A DNA stretch of 64,000 nucleotides from JAJRVM01 sp041752115. GTDB lineage: Bacteria; Planctomycetota; Planctomycetia; Pirellulales; Pirellulaceae. The DNA lies in NCBI GenBank assembly GCA_041752115.1, contig JBGSHS010000196.1, positions 1 through 64,000 on the forward strand, given 5' to 3'. Each line of letters starts with the position of its first letter. The first letter of the stretch is position 1. Below are positions 36,495 through 45,815 of this stretch, one piece after another. The position numbers and the translations under genes are program-made. Below the pieces are notes generated by a model. That model searched no databases, was not told the DNA's origin, and was given only the letters and a program-made list of their open reading frames with translations.

Positions 36495-36724
36495 CAAGTT
36501 GTGGACGAATGTGGCACGGCGGTCCGGCCCTCCTTGCGGGCCAGACCGTCAGCCAACTGTCGGCTACGATCCGCCAAACAACCGTTACCGGCTCGACTGG
36601 GTTGCCCTGGTCGGGCGGTCCGCGAGGGCTCGGTACAGGTTCTTCTCTGTTCCGGAGTAAAGCCAGGCCGGCGCTCCTGAACAGGGATAAGTTGCTTAGC
36701 TCCAACATTGTGGTACTGTGAATC

Positions 36725-37171
36725 ATGCTGGGCCACCACGTGGACATCGACCGGATCAACGACCTCCTGCGCGAGGTGACGCTACCCGAGTGCCAAGGCC
36801 GGGGTCGACGCGCCGTGGATTTTGCCGCCCTGCGGCAGCAGGAATCCCTGGGCGAGGTGCTTTCACTGCTGGAGTTCGAGCCGCTATCCCTCCGCAGCCA
36901 TCAGGTGCGTGGCAAGTGTCCCCTGCACGGTTCGCCCAGCGAGCGAAACCACCCCTTCTCGGGCAATCAGCGACGCAACGTTTATCAATGCTTCGCGCAC
37001 TGGTGCGGTTCGCGAGGTAATCAGCTCGATCTCTGGATCGCCGTCACTGGGCTCCCGTCCTATGAGGTCGCCGAAGCCCTCGGCGCGCGACTTGGCAAGG
37101 ACGTACCGTACCTCGCGCTTTCGGACATGCAAACAACAACCCGCTGCCACAATGGGGAGCAATCGACATGA
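36725..37171 (+). CDS. Stand-alone CHC2 zinc-finger protein (DnaG-like N-terminus)
   Basis: 148 residues. The segment CPLHGSPSERNHPFS then RNVYQCFAHWCGSRGNQLDL gives the C-x2-H...C-x4-C zinc site of primase CHC2 domains, followed by a helix. There is no TOPRIM or helicase-binding domain, so it cannot be a full primase. Similar short CHC2 proteins are carried by planctomycete mobile elements and may load or guide a host primase. A preceding 230-bp gap holds no gene. The stop overlaps the next ATG. Confidence 0.82.
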   Translation: MLGHHVDIDRINDLLREVTLPECQGRGRRAVDFAALRQQESLGEVLSLLEFEPLSLRSHQVRGKCPLHGSPSERNHPFSGNQRRNVYQCFAHWCGSRGNQLDLWIAVTGLPSYEVAEALGARLGKDVPYLALSDMQTTTRCHNGEQST

Positions 37172-37680
37172 CCACTATACACACACCTCCGAGTGAAACG
37201 ACCGCCACCACCGCCACTGTCGACACTGCAGAGGCCTTGGAAAGCCTGACGCTGCCGGAAACGGACGTCACACGCCGCGCCGCTCCACAACGGGAACGTC
37301 TACCCGATACGCGGCACTCCGTGACCCATAAGTTTTCCGTGGGTGGACTTGACGGCTATGTGACCGTGGGGCTTTATCCCGACGGCCGTCCTGGCGAAGT
37401 GTTCTTGAACGTTGCCAAGGAGGGAAGCACGGTGGGTGGCCTCCTGGACACCATCGGCATCCTGGCATCCTTGTGCCTGCAATACGGCGTACCGGTCGAA
37501 TCCCTCGCCCGAAAGTTCGAGCGGACCAGCTTTCCGCCCTCGGGTGAGACGACGAACGTGGAAATCCCAGACGCCTCGTCACTTTCCGACTACATCTTCT
37601 CGTGGATGGGACTGCAATTCTCCGAGGAGTTTCGCGCCGAGTACGAGGCCAGGAAGGCTCAACTGGAGGCCGCGCACTGA
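37168..37680 (+). CDS. Stand-alone TSCPD domain protein (ribonucleotide-reductase tail homologue)
   Basis: 170 residues. After a ~45-residue Thr-rich leader, residues ~50-155 match the C-terminal TSCPD domain of B12-dependent ribonucleotide reductase. The matching pieces are RHSVTHKFSVGGLDGYVTVG, DGRPGEVFLNVAKEGSTVGG, LCLQYGVPVESLARKFERT and DYIFSWMGLQFS. In the full enzyme this region sits near the redox-active tail. Here it is a separate gene, ATGA-coupled to the CHC2 protein and lacking any catalytic barrel. It may modulate the host reductase or act with the element's replication proteins; both ideas are inference. Confidence 0.82.
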   Translation: MTTIHTPPSETTATTATVDTAEALESLTLPETDVTRRAAPQRERLPDTRHSVTHKFSVGGLDGYVTVGLYPDGRPGEVFLNVAKEGSTVGGLLDTIGILASLCLQYGVPVESLARKFERTSFPPSGETTNVEIPDASSLSDYIFSWMGLQFSEEFRAEYEARKAQLEAAH

Positions 37681-38273
37681 GCCGATGCCGCGGCCACACC
37701 GAACATTCCACGTCAACTGAGACGGACGGCCCCACGAGACGCGCAGCTCGCGTTTGGTCCGCCAAGAGTCGCTGTACGAAGGGACAGCTTCCCAACGCTC
37801 GTCGATCGATACCGTGCAGGCTCGCTCAGAGACCGTTTTGAAGGGCAAATAGAAGCGACCCAGTTGAGCCGCCGAGTCCGGCGGCCCTGGTGCGGGCACC
37901 GAGAGCAGCTACAGCGGCACCCTCGGCGCTCATGGTTTTCGCGACGCCCTGCACGTGGTACGCTGAGGCATGCTGGAGCAGGCACTGAGCGTCGTTTGAA
38001 ACAACGAACTATGTCACGCGGTCAGCCTGCCGGCGCCGCCACGCACCAGGCAACCACGCCTCGTTGACTTCAGACGCTGAGGTGAATATTCCAGGTGACC
38101 GAGGCGCTGGCGGCGCTGAGGTGTCACGCGGCATCGCGGCTAGGCAGTGATCGGTAGCACAATCATCCGCTTTTGGGATCATTGCTTCGTCGCGTTCACA
38201 CCAACGGTGACCTGTCGATCCTTGCGAAGCTGGTGGTTGGCTAACGCTCGATTGTCGCCGAAAGGAGAACCGC
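37681..38273. other. Non-coding 593-bp gap
   Basis: No frame here has a plausible start, motif or protein-like composition. It ends with an AAAGGAGAACC ribosome site for the HEAGH gene. No promoter or repeat stands out. Confidence 0.5.
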
Positions 38274-38900
38274 ATGTTCCGTACGAGCGGGCAAGACGCG
38301 GCCAGGATCGCCACCCCTATATTTCTGGACACGGCGTACCATGAGGCCGGGCACGCCGTGTTCTATCTTCGCCAATCCAGCCTCGTCAAGAAGATCCAGG
38401 TGAACGAAGCCGATCCAGAACAAGGCTACGCTAACGGCGGCACCATGCTGGCCCCGCTGGAGGCCGCTTTCGACTTTGCCGCGGGAGGAAAATTTTGGCT
38501 CAAATGGAAGCGGCGAGCTTTCTTGTGGGCCGCAGAGTGTATTGCGGGCCCACTGGCCGAAATGATGCTTCGACGGAATACCTGTCCCGACTGTTGCTGG
38601 GCGGCGGCTTGGGAGGAACCCTATCTTGCCAATGACATCATTGCCGCCAACACAATCATTGAAGAGTGGTATCAAACGGTCTGCGGGGAAGTCGATGGAA
38701 TGCACGTCAGCAATCAGATGGATGCTGTGGAAAGATACGTCAAGACCGCGCTTCGTGGGAAGAGAATGCGGCAGGCAATCGATAGAATCGTTGCACTGCT
38801 GGCGGAGAACAACGGCTCAGTTGGTGGCGAGTTGCTCTGCGATGTGGAAATTCCCCGCGGATATCTCCCAAGCAGGTTTCTGGATTTCCCGCCCTCCTAA
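38274..38900 (+). CDS. HEAGH-motif protein (M41-like metalloprotease fold, no AAA domain)
   Basis: 208 residues; ATG 38274 with AAAGGAG upstream. YHEAGHAVFYL at ~22-32 is the HExxH zinc motif in the exact HEAGH form used by FtsH-type M41 peptidases. The following helices include ECIAGPLAEMMLRR, which resembles the M41 segment containing GxxAE, and NDIIAANTIIEEWY with the D that could be the third ligand. The AAA ATPase and membrane parts of FtsH are missing. Such free-standing proteins occur on mobile elements. Proteolysis of an unknown target is inferred; it could be an inactive fold. Confidence 0.72.
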   Translation: MFRTSGQDAARIATPIFLDTAYHEAGHAVFYLRQSSLVKKIQVNEADPEQGYANGGTMLAPLEAAFDFAAGGKFWLKWKRRAFLWAAECIAGPLAEMMLRRNTCPDCCWAAAWEEPYLANDIIAANTIIEEWYQTVCGEVDGMHVSNQMDAVERYVKTALRGKRMRQAIDRIVALLAENNGSVGGELLCDVEIPRGYLPSRFLDFPPS

Positions 38901-39198
38901 AGCCGTGTACGATGTGTGAAGTGCGCGCCGCGAGGTCGCAGTGAGCAGACGACTTGCGCAAGATGCCGTGCATTTCCGTGCCGAACCGCGTTGTGATTTG
39001 TTCGTGTGCGAGACCGTCCGAAATCACGGCGTACATCACTGCGAGGAACGTGTCGCGACCATTTGCATCGCGGTACCACGAGGAGCATTTCCCTGACCAC
39101 GGACGCGAAGCAGCACTAAAGGCTTGGTTCCGCACTCCATCCTCTGCGGCCTTCATCCGCTTCAATGCACCGCCCGTGTGGTTTCGTCTGCCGGCCGC

Positions 39199-39301
39199 GG
39201 TTTGCCGAGGTCGCAACCGACAGGCACGGCGCGTGCCAGCCGCGGGCGGCTGTCACGGCGCCCTGCCGGCTGTCGGAGCCCCGCTGCTGTGACGGCAAAC
39301 C
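39199..39301. other. Nested inverted repeats, possible structured RNA or recognition site
   Basis: Three concentric inverted repeats are present: GGTTTGCCG (39199-39207) with CGGCAAACC (39293-39301), CCGACAG (39217-39223) with CTGTCGG (39270-39276), and GGCACG-3-CGTGCC (39223-39237). The rest of the 38901-39370 gap shows no gene. The block lies immediately upstream of the hairpin that covers the next gene's ribosome site. Confidence 0.5.
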
Positions 39302-39314
39302 AAGCGGCTCGGCC

Positions 39315-39367
39315 TTGTTTCTCCTTTCGGTTCCCGGCGGCCGGGCAAAAACCGAAAGGAGAAACAA
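39315..39367 (+). promoter_or_regulatory. 18-bp hairpin burying the ribosome-binding site of the GP88-like gene
   Basis: TTGTTTCTCCTTTCGGTT (39315-39332) is the exact reverse complement of 39350-39367. The loop contains a further CCCGG-3-CCGGG stem (39333-39345). The Shine-Dalgarno AAAGGAG (39355-39361) lies wholly inside the right arm, nine bases before ATG 39371. Confidence 0.75.
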
Positions 39368-39370
39368 AAC

Positions 39371-40195
39371 ATGCGAAACCACACGAACACTCCATCTTGT
39401 CGAAGCGAGCGAACGCCCGCCTGCGGAGACCCGGCTTCGTTCTTTCGTCGACATTCTCCCCGAGAGATCCTCGACACGCTGGGGCCTCCGCGTTCCCTGC
39501 TCAGTTCGTCAAGGAAGACGGAGAAATGCCTGTCGGTCGATGTGCTGGCCCGCGTCCTATTCCTCACGCCAGGCCTGTTCTGCTCCCATGCAACACCCGG
39601 ATGCTTGGCCTCCTGCCTCGGGCATTGCAGCGGCAGAATGCCGCTGTTGACGCAAGTATCGGCCCGCGATCGACGCTCCGCCCTCTACCTCGAAAATCCC
39701 GCGATGTTCAACCTCATGCTTTCGCTCGACCTGGCCTTCCTGGACCGCGAGGCACGCAGCCTCGGGCTTCACCCGGCCGTCCGGCTGAACGGTTCCAGTG
39801 ACATTCCCTGGGAAGAACAGTCCGTCGAACTCTTTCGTACCTTCCCGCAGATTCGCTTCTTCGACTACACCAAGAACCCCGATCGCATGCACCGTTTCCT
39901 GAGCGACAGAACGTGGCCCGCCAACTACCACCTGACCTTCTCAGCCGCGCCCGGAAATCACGAACAGGCTCGGAACATCCTGGCTGCCGGCGGCACTGTG
40001 GCGGTGGTCTTCTGGCCGCACATCCCGCGCTCCTTCTGGGGTTACCCGGTCATTGACGGCGATACGCACGACGCCCGGTTTCTCGACCCGAAGGGCACGA
40101 TCGTCGCACTTATCGCCAAGAGTCTTGCACAGAAAGACCGGACGGGCTTTACAGTGCATGTCTGCCCGAGTTGCGCCCACAAGGACGCAGCGTGA
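39371..40195 (+). CDS. GP88-family protein of phages and mobile elements
   Basis: 274 residues; ATG 39371 follows the sequestered AAAGGAG. From about residue 70 the sequence fits the GP88 family named after a mycobacteriophage gene product. The matching pieces are ATPGCLASCLGHCSG, SARDRRSALYLENPAMFNLM, LGLHPAVRLNGSSDIPWEEQ, IRFFDYTKNPDRM, NYHLTFSAAPGNHEQA and PVIDGDTHDARFLDPKGTIV. The family has three clustered cysteines near the start and a barrel-like body; its function is not established. The first ~65 residues are Arg/Ser-rich and variable. It is the last gene that clearly belongs to the mobile region. Confidence 0.82.
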   Translation: MRNHTNTPSCRSERTPACGDPASFFRRHSPREILDTLGPPRSLLSSSRKTEKCLSVDVLARVLFLTPGLFCSHATPGCLASCLGHCSGRMPLLTQVSARDRRSALYLENPAMFNLMLSLDLAFLDREARSLGLHPAVRLNGSSDIPWEEQSVELFRTFPQIRFFDYTKNPDRMHRFLSDRTWPANYHLTFSAAPGNHEQARNILAAGGTVAVVFWPHIPRSFWGYPVIDGDTHDARFLDPKGTIVALIAKSLAQKDRTGFTVHVCPSCAHKDAA

Positions 40196-40586
40196 ACCTT
40201 TCACGTCCCACGAACATTGCGTTGCCAGTCGCATCAATCGTTTGAATTCGGGCCACAACTGCGAACATGTCTAGCGCCAATGCGCCAGAGGCTAATGTCG
40301 TGTCGATCATATCATCCGAAATTGAAAGGAATCCGATGCCTCACTACCTTAGACCCTCGATCATATTCACGAGATGGCAAATTGACCGCCCGAGGCGGTC
40401 CGAACGCCAGACCACCGGCGTGTCTCCAGGACGTTGCGCTTCATGGCAGGCGGCCAGCCCCGGACTGATCGCTTCTAAGATGAAGGTCCGAACGGTTCCC
40501 GGCGATAAGACGGGTAAATAGGATGGCTCTTCAGATACATTTCTATTTTGGATTTGTTCTGTGAACGGCCAAAGATCCGGTCCCAG
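40196..40586. other. Non-coding 391-bp gap at the right edge of the mobile region
   Basis: No convincing gene. One short string around 40456 (CCCGGACTGATCGC) loosely resembles one near 22627 beyond repeat B, too weakly to call an attachment site. Confidence 0.4.
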
Positions 40587-41435
40587 CTACTGCGGCATCT
40601 GCCTCACACATTCTGCCTCTGACAAACGTTGTCCACGAAGTCCGTACTTGCCAAGGGTGTACAGAATCTTCATCCCGGCCATGAACGTGCCCCGAACGGT
40701 CCCGCTAATCTTGCTCTTTCCGATGCGGCGGCGGTAAGGAACAGGGACTTCCATTATGCGAACGCCGGCTCGCAGGGCTTTGATCTGCATTTCGATCGTC
40801 CAGCCAAAATTGCGGTCGGTCATTCCTAACCGACAGAGTGCTTGGTAATCGATGGCGCGAAAGGGTCCGAGGTCGGAGTACTGAGCACCGAAGAGCCTCC
40901 GCATGAGAAAACACGCAAAACGATTTCCGAAGACGCTCTGCCACGGCATCGCTCCTTTCTCGCGCTGGCCGGCCAGCCGAGAGCCGAGTACGAAATCGGC
41001 GCGATGGCTCAATATTGGCTCGACCAACTCTGGCAACAATTCCGGGTGGTCGCTGTAGTCTCCATCCAGAAACACAATGATGTGGGGCGTTTTCTCGCCG
41101 GCTGCGATCAGTTCGCGGATAGTTTCCAGCCCTTTCAAGCATGCGGCTCCATAACCACGAGTTCTCTCGTGCACTACTTGCGCGCCGTGAGCGAGAGCAA
41201 CTGTGGGGGTGTCATCCGTGGACCCGTTGTCGACGACGATCACTCGCTGGACCCTTGGGAGGTCGAGCAGCACGTAGGGTAGAGAAGCAGCTTCGTTGAG
41301 TGCTGGGATCACGACGGTCACTTCGCCAAGATCGGGCGTCGGATCCTCCTGGCAATCAGGGCGCGATGCGATGGAACAAGGGGTTGTCACGTGACGACTC
41401 GTCGAAATGAAACCTGAGGCGGAAGGTGGCAGCAT
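40587..41435 (-). CDS. Glycosyltransferase family 2 (polyprenyl-phosphate sugar transferase-like)
   Basis: About 282 residues from an ATG at 41435 with GAGGAAGC upstream; a GTG at 41489 is possible. The GT-A domain has VTVVIPALNEAASLPYVL, VDNGSTDDTP, RGYGAACLKGLE and the metal-binding FLDGDYSDHPELL. The C-terminal part (GPFRAIDYQALCRLGM, VPVPYRRRIGKSKISGT) is typical of DPM1/UgtP-like enzymes that move a sugar from a nucleotide donor to a polyprenyl phosphate. No transmembrane helix is seen, so it is cytoplasmic or peripheral. It probably serves envelope glycan synthesis. Not obviously in an operon. Confidence 0.88.
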   Translation of the reverse strand: MLPPSASGFISTSRHVTTPCSIASRPDCQEDPTPDLGEVTVVIPALNEAASLPYVLLDLPRVQRVIVVDNGSTDDTPTVALAHGAQVVHERTRGYGAACLKGLETIRELIAAGEKTPHIIVFLDGDYSDHPELLPELVEPILSHRADFVLGSRLAGQREKGAMPWQSVFGNRFACFLMRRLFGAQYSDLGPFRAIDYQALCRLGMTDRNFGWTIEMQIKALRAGVRIMEVPVPYRRRIGKSKISGTVRGTFMAGMKILYTLGKYGLRGQRLSEAECVRQMPQ

Positions 41436-41583
41436 TGATTGCTTCCTCTGCGTGACATGAATGTGAACGTGTATACGCCATCGATCCACTAAATCGGATT
41501 ATCGTGGTTCAAGCCATTTGTCATACGTTGGTTGTAAATGGACTGCGGTGACGCACATACTCTCCGGTGCGAAGTGCGGTTGG

Positions 41584-42732
41584 TTAGCCAGGATCGACTT
41601 TCTTGTACGACGACTGGTAACGATCCATGAATCGCCGATCAATATAATCTTTCAGCCGCAGACTCAGCTTCCCCTGCCAATAAAATGGGCCCCAAGTGGC
41701 TAGACCTTGATTGCAGCCGAGATTCAGGATCGTCAGATATCGCTTCTGAGGGTGATACGCTCGTAGGCGTTTCCCGGTGGCGGCGGCCAATAGGTTATGC
41801 AGCAACACGGGACTCTGACGAACAGCAAACACGCCGAGCTTCGGCAGAGCATGGCCTTTAATGGTGATGCAGTCTCCAGCTCCAAAAATGCACTCGTCAA
41901 CCGGCGATTGCAGCCCTGCGGTTACGTTCAGCCCGCCGTGTGCATCCGTCTGTAATCCCAATTCGGCGATCGTACGGCTCGGGCGGAGACCCGTGGCGAG
42001 CAGGACCGCATCGAATGGAAACATCTGCTCATCGTCTGTGACGGCATAAGACGATTCCAATCGCTCCACGGTGTGACCAAGGAGAACATCGATGCCTCGT
42101 CGAGCCAACAATGTGGTGAGTATCCGAGATGCCCCGGGCGGGTACTGCTCGGCCAGCCGTGTGGCACGAGAAATGATCGTCACTTTAGCCGTGGCACCGT
42201 GACTGCGAGCTAAGGCATCGATGTTTGCCGCCGTCTCACAACCCGTCGGGCCTCCGCCGATGACGACGATCTTTAGGCAAGACGACGTGTAGGTGCGAAA
42301 GTGCTGCTCGAGTTTCTGTCGAAGATTCCACAACTGTTGAATTGGTTTGACCGTCCACACGTGGTCACCAAACGTTAGTCCCCCATCCCAGGCGACTTCG
42401 CTCCCTACGTTCAACGAAAGTACGTCGTACGAGATGGTTCGACCCGAGGCCAGTTGAACTTCACGACGGCCATGATCCAGGGAAATGGCACGATCTCGAA
42501 CGAAGACACCGCCGTGTTGTTCCGTAAGTTGGCGAGGATCAATTTGGTCCTCACCGGGCAGGTACATACCTCCGAGCATGCCGGTGCCCATTCCCGAATA
42601 CCAGAATTGATCAGGATCGACAAGGACGAGTTCCACGCCGTGACGGATGAACCGTCGCGAATGCCGCACCACGTAGAGATGCGCATGCCCGGCCCCGAGC
42701 AGCACAACTCGCTTTCTCTTTTTTGGTTGCAT
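41584..42732 (-). CDS. FAD/NAD-dependent oxidoreductase (NDH-2/SelD-N-like)
   Basis: About 382 residues from ATG 42732; the frame is open to 42975 but the extra leader is not protein-like. The FAD motif is VVLLGAGHAHLYVVRH (residues ~8-23), the variant in which H-A-H-L replaces the usual G-F-A-G. It also occurs in the oxidoreductase domain fused to some selenophosphate synthetases. The NAD-binding motif is IVVIGGGPTGCETA, and FDAVLLATGLRPSRTI with CIFGAGDCITI completes the fold. The C-terminal helical tail may bind the membrane as in type II NADH dehydrogenases. It probably transfers electrons from NAD(P)H to a quinone. The link to selenium is only a motif likeness. Confidence 0.82.
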   Translation of the reverse strand: MQPKKRKRVVLLGAGHAHLYVVRHSRRFIRHGVELVLVDPDQFWYSGMGTGMLGGMYLPGEDQIDPRQLTEQHGGVFVRDRAISLDHGRREVQLASGRTISYDVLSLNVGSEVAWDGGLTFGDHVWTVKPIQQLWNLRQKLEQHFRTYTSSCLKIVVIGGGPTGCETAANIDALARSHGATAKVTIISRATRLAEQYPPGASRILTTLLARRGIDVLLGHTVERLESSYAVTDDEQMFPFDAVLLATGLRPSRTIAELGLQTDAHGGLNVTAGLQSPVDECIFGAGDCITIKGHALPKLGVFAVRQSPVLLHNLLAAATGKRLRAYHPQKRYLTILNLGCNQGLATWGPFYWQGKLSLRLKDYIDRRFMDRYQSSYKKVDPG

Positions 42733-43135
42733 GTTCTGAAGACCGATTTGGGCCCTCCGTTGAGGCATTTCCCGCAATGGTGTCTCGGGGTCGGCAGGGA
42801 GGGATCGAACGCTTCCCCGTGGGCCGGAATTATCAAGATGGCGCCCGAAGATCGTGTGAACCCGAAGCCGCGACAACTCGCGCCTTGGCGTGAGGACGGT
42901 CGGGCCGGGGTATTCCTTACACCGTTTGCGATGTTTCTCACTTACTCCTGCCCAGTCGTGCGAACGCGGCGTCAAGTGAGGAAAGTCTGGGAAGCCGACT
43001 TGTAAGGACTAGCGCATGCCACATCCTTGCAGAACCACCCTTCTGATACAGACAATCGATGTAAGGTTGGGGGGCACCTCGGCGTCAGTACGGTGCCCCG
43101 CTTTCTGCGTTTCACACCAGGAATAAGCCCGCATC

Positions 43136-45814
43136 ATGACAGACCCACAAGGCGGACAGCAATCCAACGAGCAGGAACGGCTTCGCCGCTCGGCCCAACG
43201 TCAGGAGAACTGGAAACGCTGGGGACCCTATCTTTCGGAAAGACAGTGGGGAACCGTGCGGGAAGACTACTCAGAGGACGGGAATCCCTGGGAGTATTTT
43301 CCGCATGATCATGCTCGCAGTAGGGTGTACCGCTGGGGGGAAGACGGACTGTTGGGAATCACGGACCGGCAGTGCCGGCTGTGCTTCGCCTGGGCCCTAT
43401 GGAATGGGAAGGACCCCATCCTCAAGGAACGCATGTTCGGCCTTACTGGTCCCCAAGGCAATCATGGCGAGGATGTAAAAGAATGCTATTACTACCTCGA
43501 TTCGACACCCACACACTCGTACATGAAGGCGCTGTACAAATACCCTCAGGCGGCATTTCCGTATGACCTCCTCGTGGAGGAAAATGCCCGACGGGGCAAG
43601 AGGGACCGCGAATTCGAGCTGGTCGACACGGGGGTTTTCGACGAGAACCGCTACTTCGATATCTTCGTTGAATACGCCAAAGCGTCGCCCAATGACATGC
43701 TGATTCGCCTGACCGCTGTTAATCGCGGCCCCGAGTCTGCGACGCTGCACGTGCTGCCCACAATCTGGTTTCGCGACACATGGTCCTGGGGTTGCAGTCA
43801 CGAAGGCTGTACGCCGAGGCCTCGACTGGCGCGCGATGGTGGCCGTCGCGTCGTGGCCGACCACACCACGCTGCAGCGATTCAACCTGGAAGTCGACACC
43901 AAAAGTGTCGGTCCCTGCGCAGCCATGCTGTTTACGGAGAATGCGACCAACTTCGAACGCCTCCATGGGGTCAGGAATGCGTTGCCGTATGTCAAAGACG
44001 GCGTGCATCGAGCGGTCATCGACGGTGCTACACAGTGCGTAAATCCCGAGGAGATGGGCACGAAGGTCGCCATCCATCACATCGTCGATTTATCTCCCGG
44101 CCAGTCTTTCTCGCTCAATCTACGTCTGTACGGCGAAAGCGAAGCTCCGACGGAATCCTTTGGCGAGTCGTTCCAGCACGTGTTCCAGATGCGCATTCGG
44201 GAAGCGGATGAAATCTACGCGGAACGGATCTCCGGCGGACTCACGGCTCCACAACGCAACATCGTACGACAGGCGTCCGCCGGCCTGCTGTGGAGCAAAC
44301 AGTTCTATCACTACAGTGTGCGTGACTGGCTGACCGGCGATCCCGATCAGGTGCGTCCGCCGGAAAACCGGCAGCGAGGCCGGAACCATGACTGGGCGCA
44401 CCTCTTCAATCGTGACGTGATTTCCATGCCGGACAAATGGGAATATCCCTGGTACGCGGCGTGGGATTTGGCTTTTCACATGATTCCGATTGCCGCGATC
44501 GATCCAGAATTCGCCAAGTCGCAGCTTCTGCTGTTTCTGCGTGAATGGTACATGCATCCCAATGGACAGATCCCGGCCTACGAGTTTGCCTTATCCGATG
44601 TAAATCCACCCGTGCATGCCTGGGCTTGCTGGCGTGTCTACAAAATGACTGGTCCACGAGGCAACCGTGATCGCCAGTTCTTGGAACGCGCTTTCCACAA
44701 ATTGCTCTTGAATTTTACGTGGTGGGTGAATCGGAAAGACGTACAGGGCAAGAACATCTTTTCCGGCGGCTTCCTGGGACTCGATAACATTGGCGTATTC
44801 GACCGCTCGCGCGAGCTACCCACTGGGGGGCAGTTGCAGCAGGCCGACGGCACCGCGTGGATGGCGTTCTTCTGCGGCACCATGCTGTCCATAGCGTTGG
44901 AACTGGCCCGCGAGAACCCAAGCTACGAGGACGTGGCGTCAAAATTCTTCGAGCATTTCATCGCCATCGCCGACGCCATCAACCACCTGGGCGGCAGCGG
45001 CTTGTGGGATGAACATGACGGTTTCTACTACGACAAGATTCATGTCGACGGGACCGAGATTCCTCTGAAAACGAGGTCGTTGGTGGGGCTGGTTCCGTTG
45101 TTCGCCGTGGAAATCCTGGAAGAAGATGTGATCGACAAATTACCTGGCTTTCGCCAGCGCATGACGTGGCTCCTGCAACACCGCCCCGATCTGGCACGGC
45201 TGATAACCTGTGCGGTATCGCGCGATCCGGCCGGGGCCGGTCACCGAAACCGCCTGCTGGCTCTTCCCTCGCGTGACCGGCTGGAGCAGATCCTGAAATA
45301 CGTGCTCGACGAAAACGAGTTCCTCTCGCCGTACGGGATCCGTTCACTGTCGAAAGTCTACGAGCAGCAACCCTTTGTCTTTCAGTGCTGCGGCTCGGAG
45401 TCTCGTGTGGAGTACAGTCCCGCCGAGTCGACCACAGGGCTGTTTGGCGGCAACTCCAATTGGCGCGGTCCCATCTGGCTGCCGATGAACTTTCTGATTA
45501 TCGAGGCCTTGCAGCGGTACCATCACTTCTACGGGAACAGCTTGCAGGTCGAGTTCCCCACGGGATCAGGCCATTTGCTCAACCTGCAAGAAGTGGCGGA
45601 GCGGATTTCGGAGCGCGTCATCTCATTATTTCTCCCAGACACGCAGGGGCAGCGCCCGTTACATGGGTCGGATAAACGATATGCTGACGACCCACATTGG
45701 CGCGATCTCGTGTTGTTCTACGAGTATTTCCACGGTGATACCGGCCGAGGTGCCGGCGCCAGCCACCAGACCGGTTGGACAGCACTGGTGGCCACGTTGC
45801 TCCACCAGCCGTGA
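43136..45814 (+). CDS. GH63-like glucosidase (MGH1 type)
   Basis: 892 residues, no signal peptide. The start has the standard opening of the family (ERLRRSAQRQENWKRWGPYL, SERQWGTVREDYSEDGNPWE). It goes on with YRWGEDGLLGITDRQCRLCF, an N-terminal beta-sandwich, and an (alpha/alpha)6 barrel with NRDVISMPDKWEYPWYAAWD and FGGNSNWRGPIWLPMNF (read as GGNSNWRGPIWLPMNF). These match cytoplasmic GH63/mannosylglycerate-hydrolase-like glucosidases, often found near trehalose or glucan metabolism genes. Expected substrates are glucosyl-glycerate, mannosyl-glycerate or similar compatible solutes, unproven here. It converges with the DUF255 gene one base apart. Confidence 0.88.
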   Translation: MTDPQGGQQSNEQERLRRSAQRQENWKRWGPYLSERQWGTVREDYSEDGNPWEYFPHDHARSRVYRWGEDGLLGITDRQCRLCFAWALWNGKDPILKERMFGLTGPQGNHGEDVKECYYYLDSTPTHSYMKALYKYPQAAFPYDLLVEENARRGKRDREFELVDTGVFDENRYFDIFVEYAKASPNDMLIRLTAVNRGPESATLHVLPTIWFRDTWSWGCSHEGCTPRPRLARDGGRRVVADHTTLQRFNLEVDTKSVGPCAAMLFTENATNFERLHGVRNALPYVKDGVHRAVIDGATQCVNPEEMGTKVAIHHIVDLSPGQSFSLNLRLYGESEAPTESFGESFQHVFQMRIREADEIYAERISGGLTAPQRNIVRQASAGLLWSKQFYHYSVRDWLTGDPDQVRPPENRQRGRNHDWAHLFNRDVISMPDKWEYPWYAAWDLAFHMIPIAAIDPEFAKSQLLLFLREWYMHPNGQIPAYEFALSDVNPPVHAWACWRVYKMTGPRGNRDRQFLERAFHKLLLNFTWWVNRKDVQGKNIFSGGFLGLDNIGVFDRSRELPTGGQLQQADGTAWMAFFCGTMLSIALELARENPSYEDVASKFFEHFIAIADAINHLGGSGLWDEHDGFYYDKIHVDGTEIPLKTRSLVGLVPLFAVEILEEDVIDKLPGFRQRMTWLLQHRPDLARLITCAVSRDPAGAGHRNRLLALPSRDRLEQILKYVLDENEFLSPYGIRSLSKVYEQQPFVFQCCGSESRVEYSPAESTTGLFGGNSNWRGPIWLPMNFLIIEALQRYHHFYGNSLQVEFPTGSGHLLNLQEVAERISERVISLFLPDTQGQRPLHGSDKRYADDPHWRDLVLFYEYFHGDTGRGAGASHQTGWTALVATLLHQP

Positions 45815-45815
45815 G

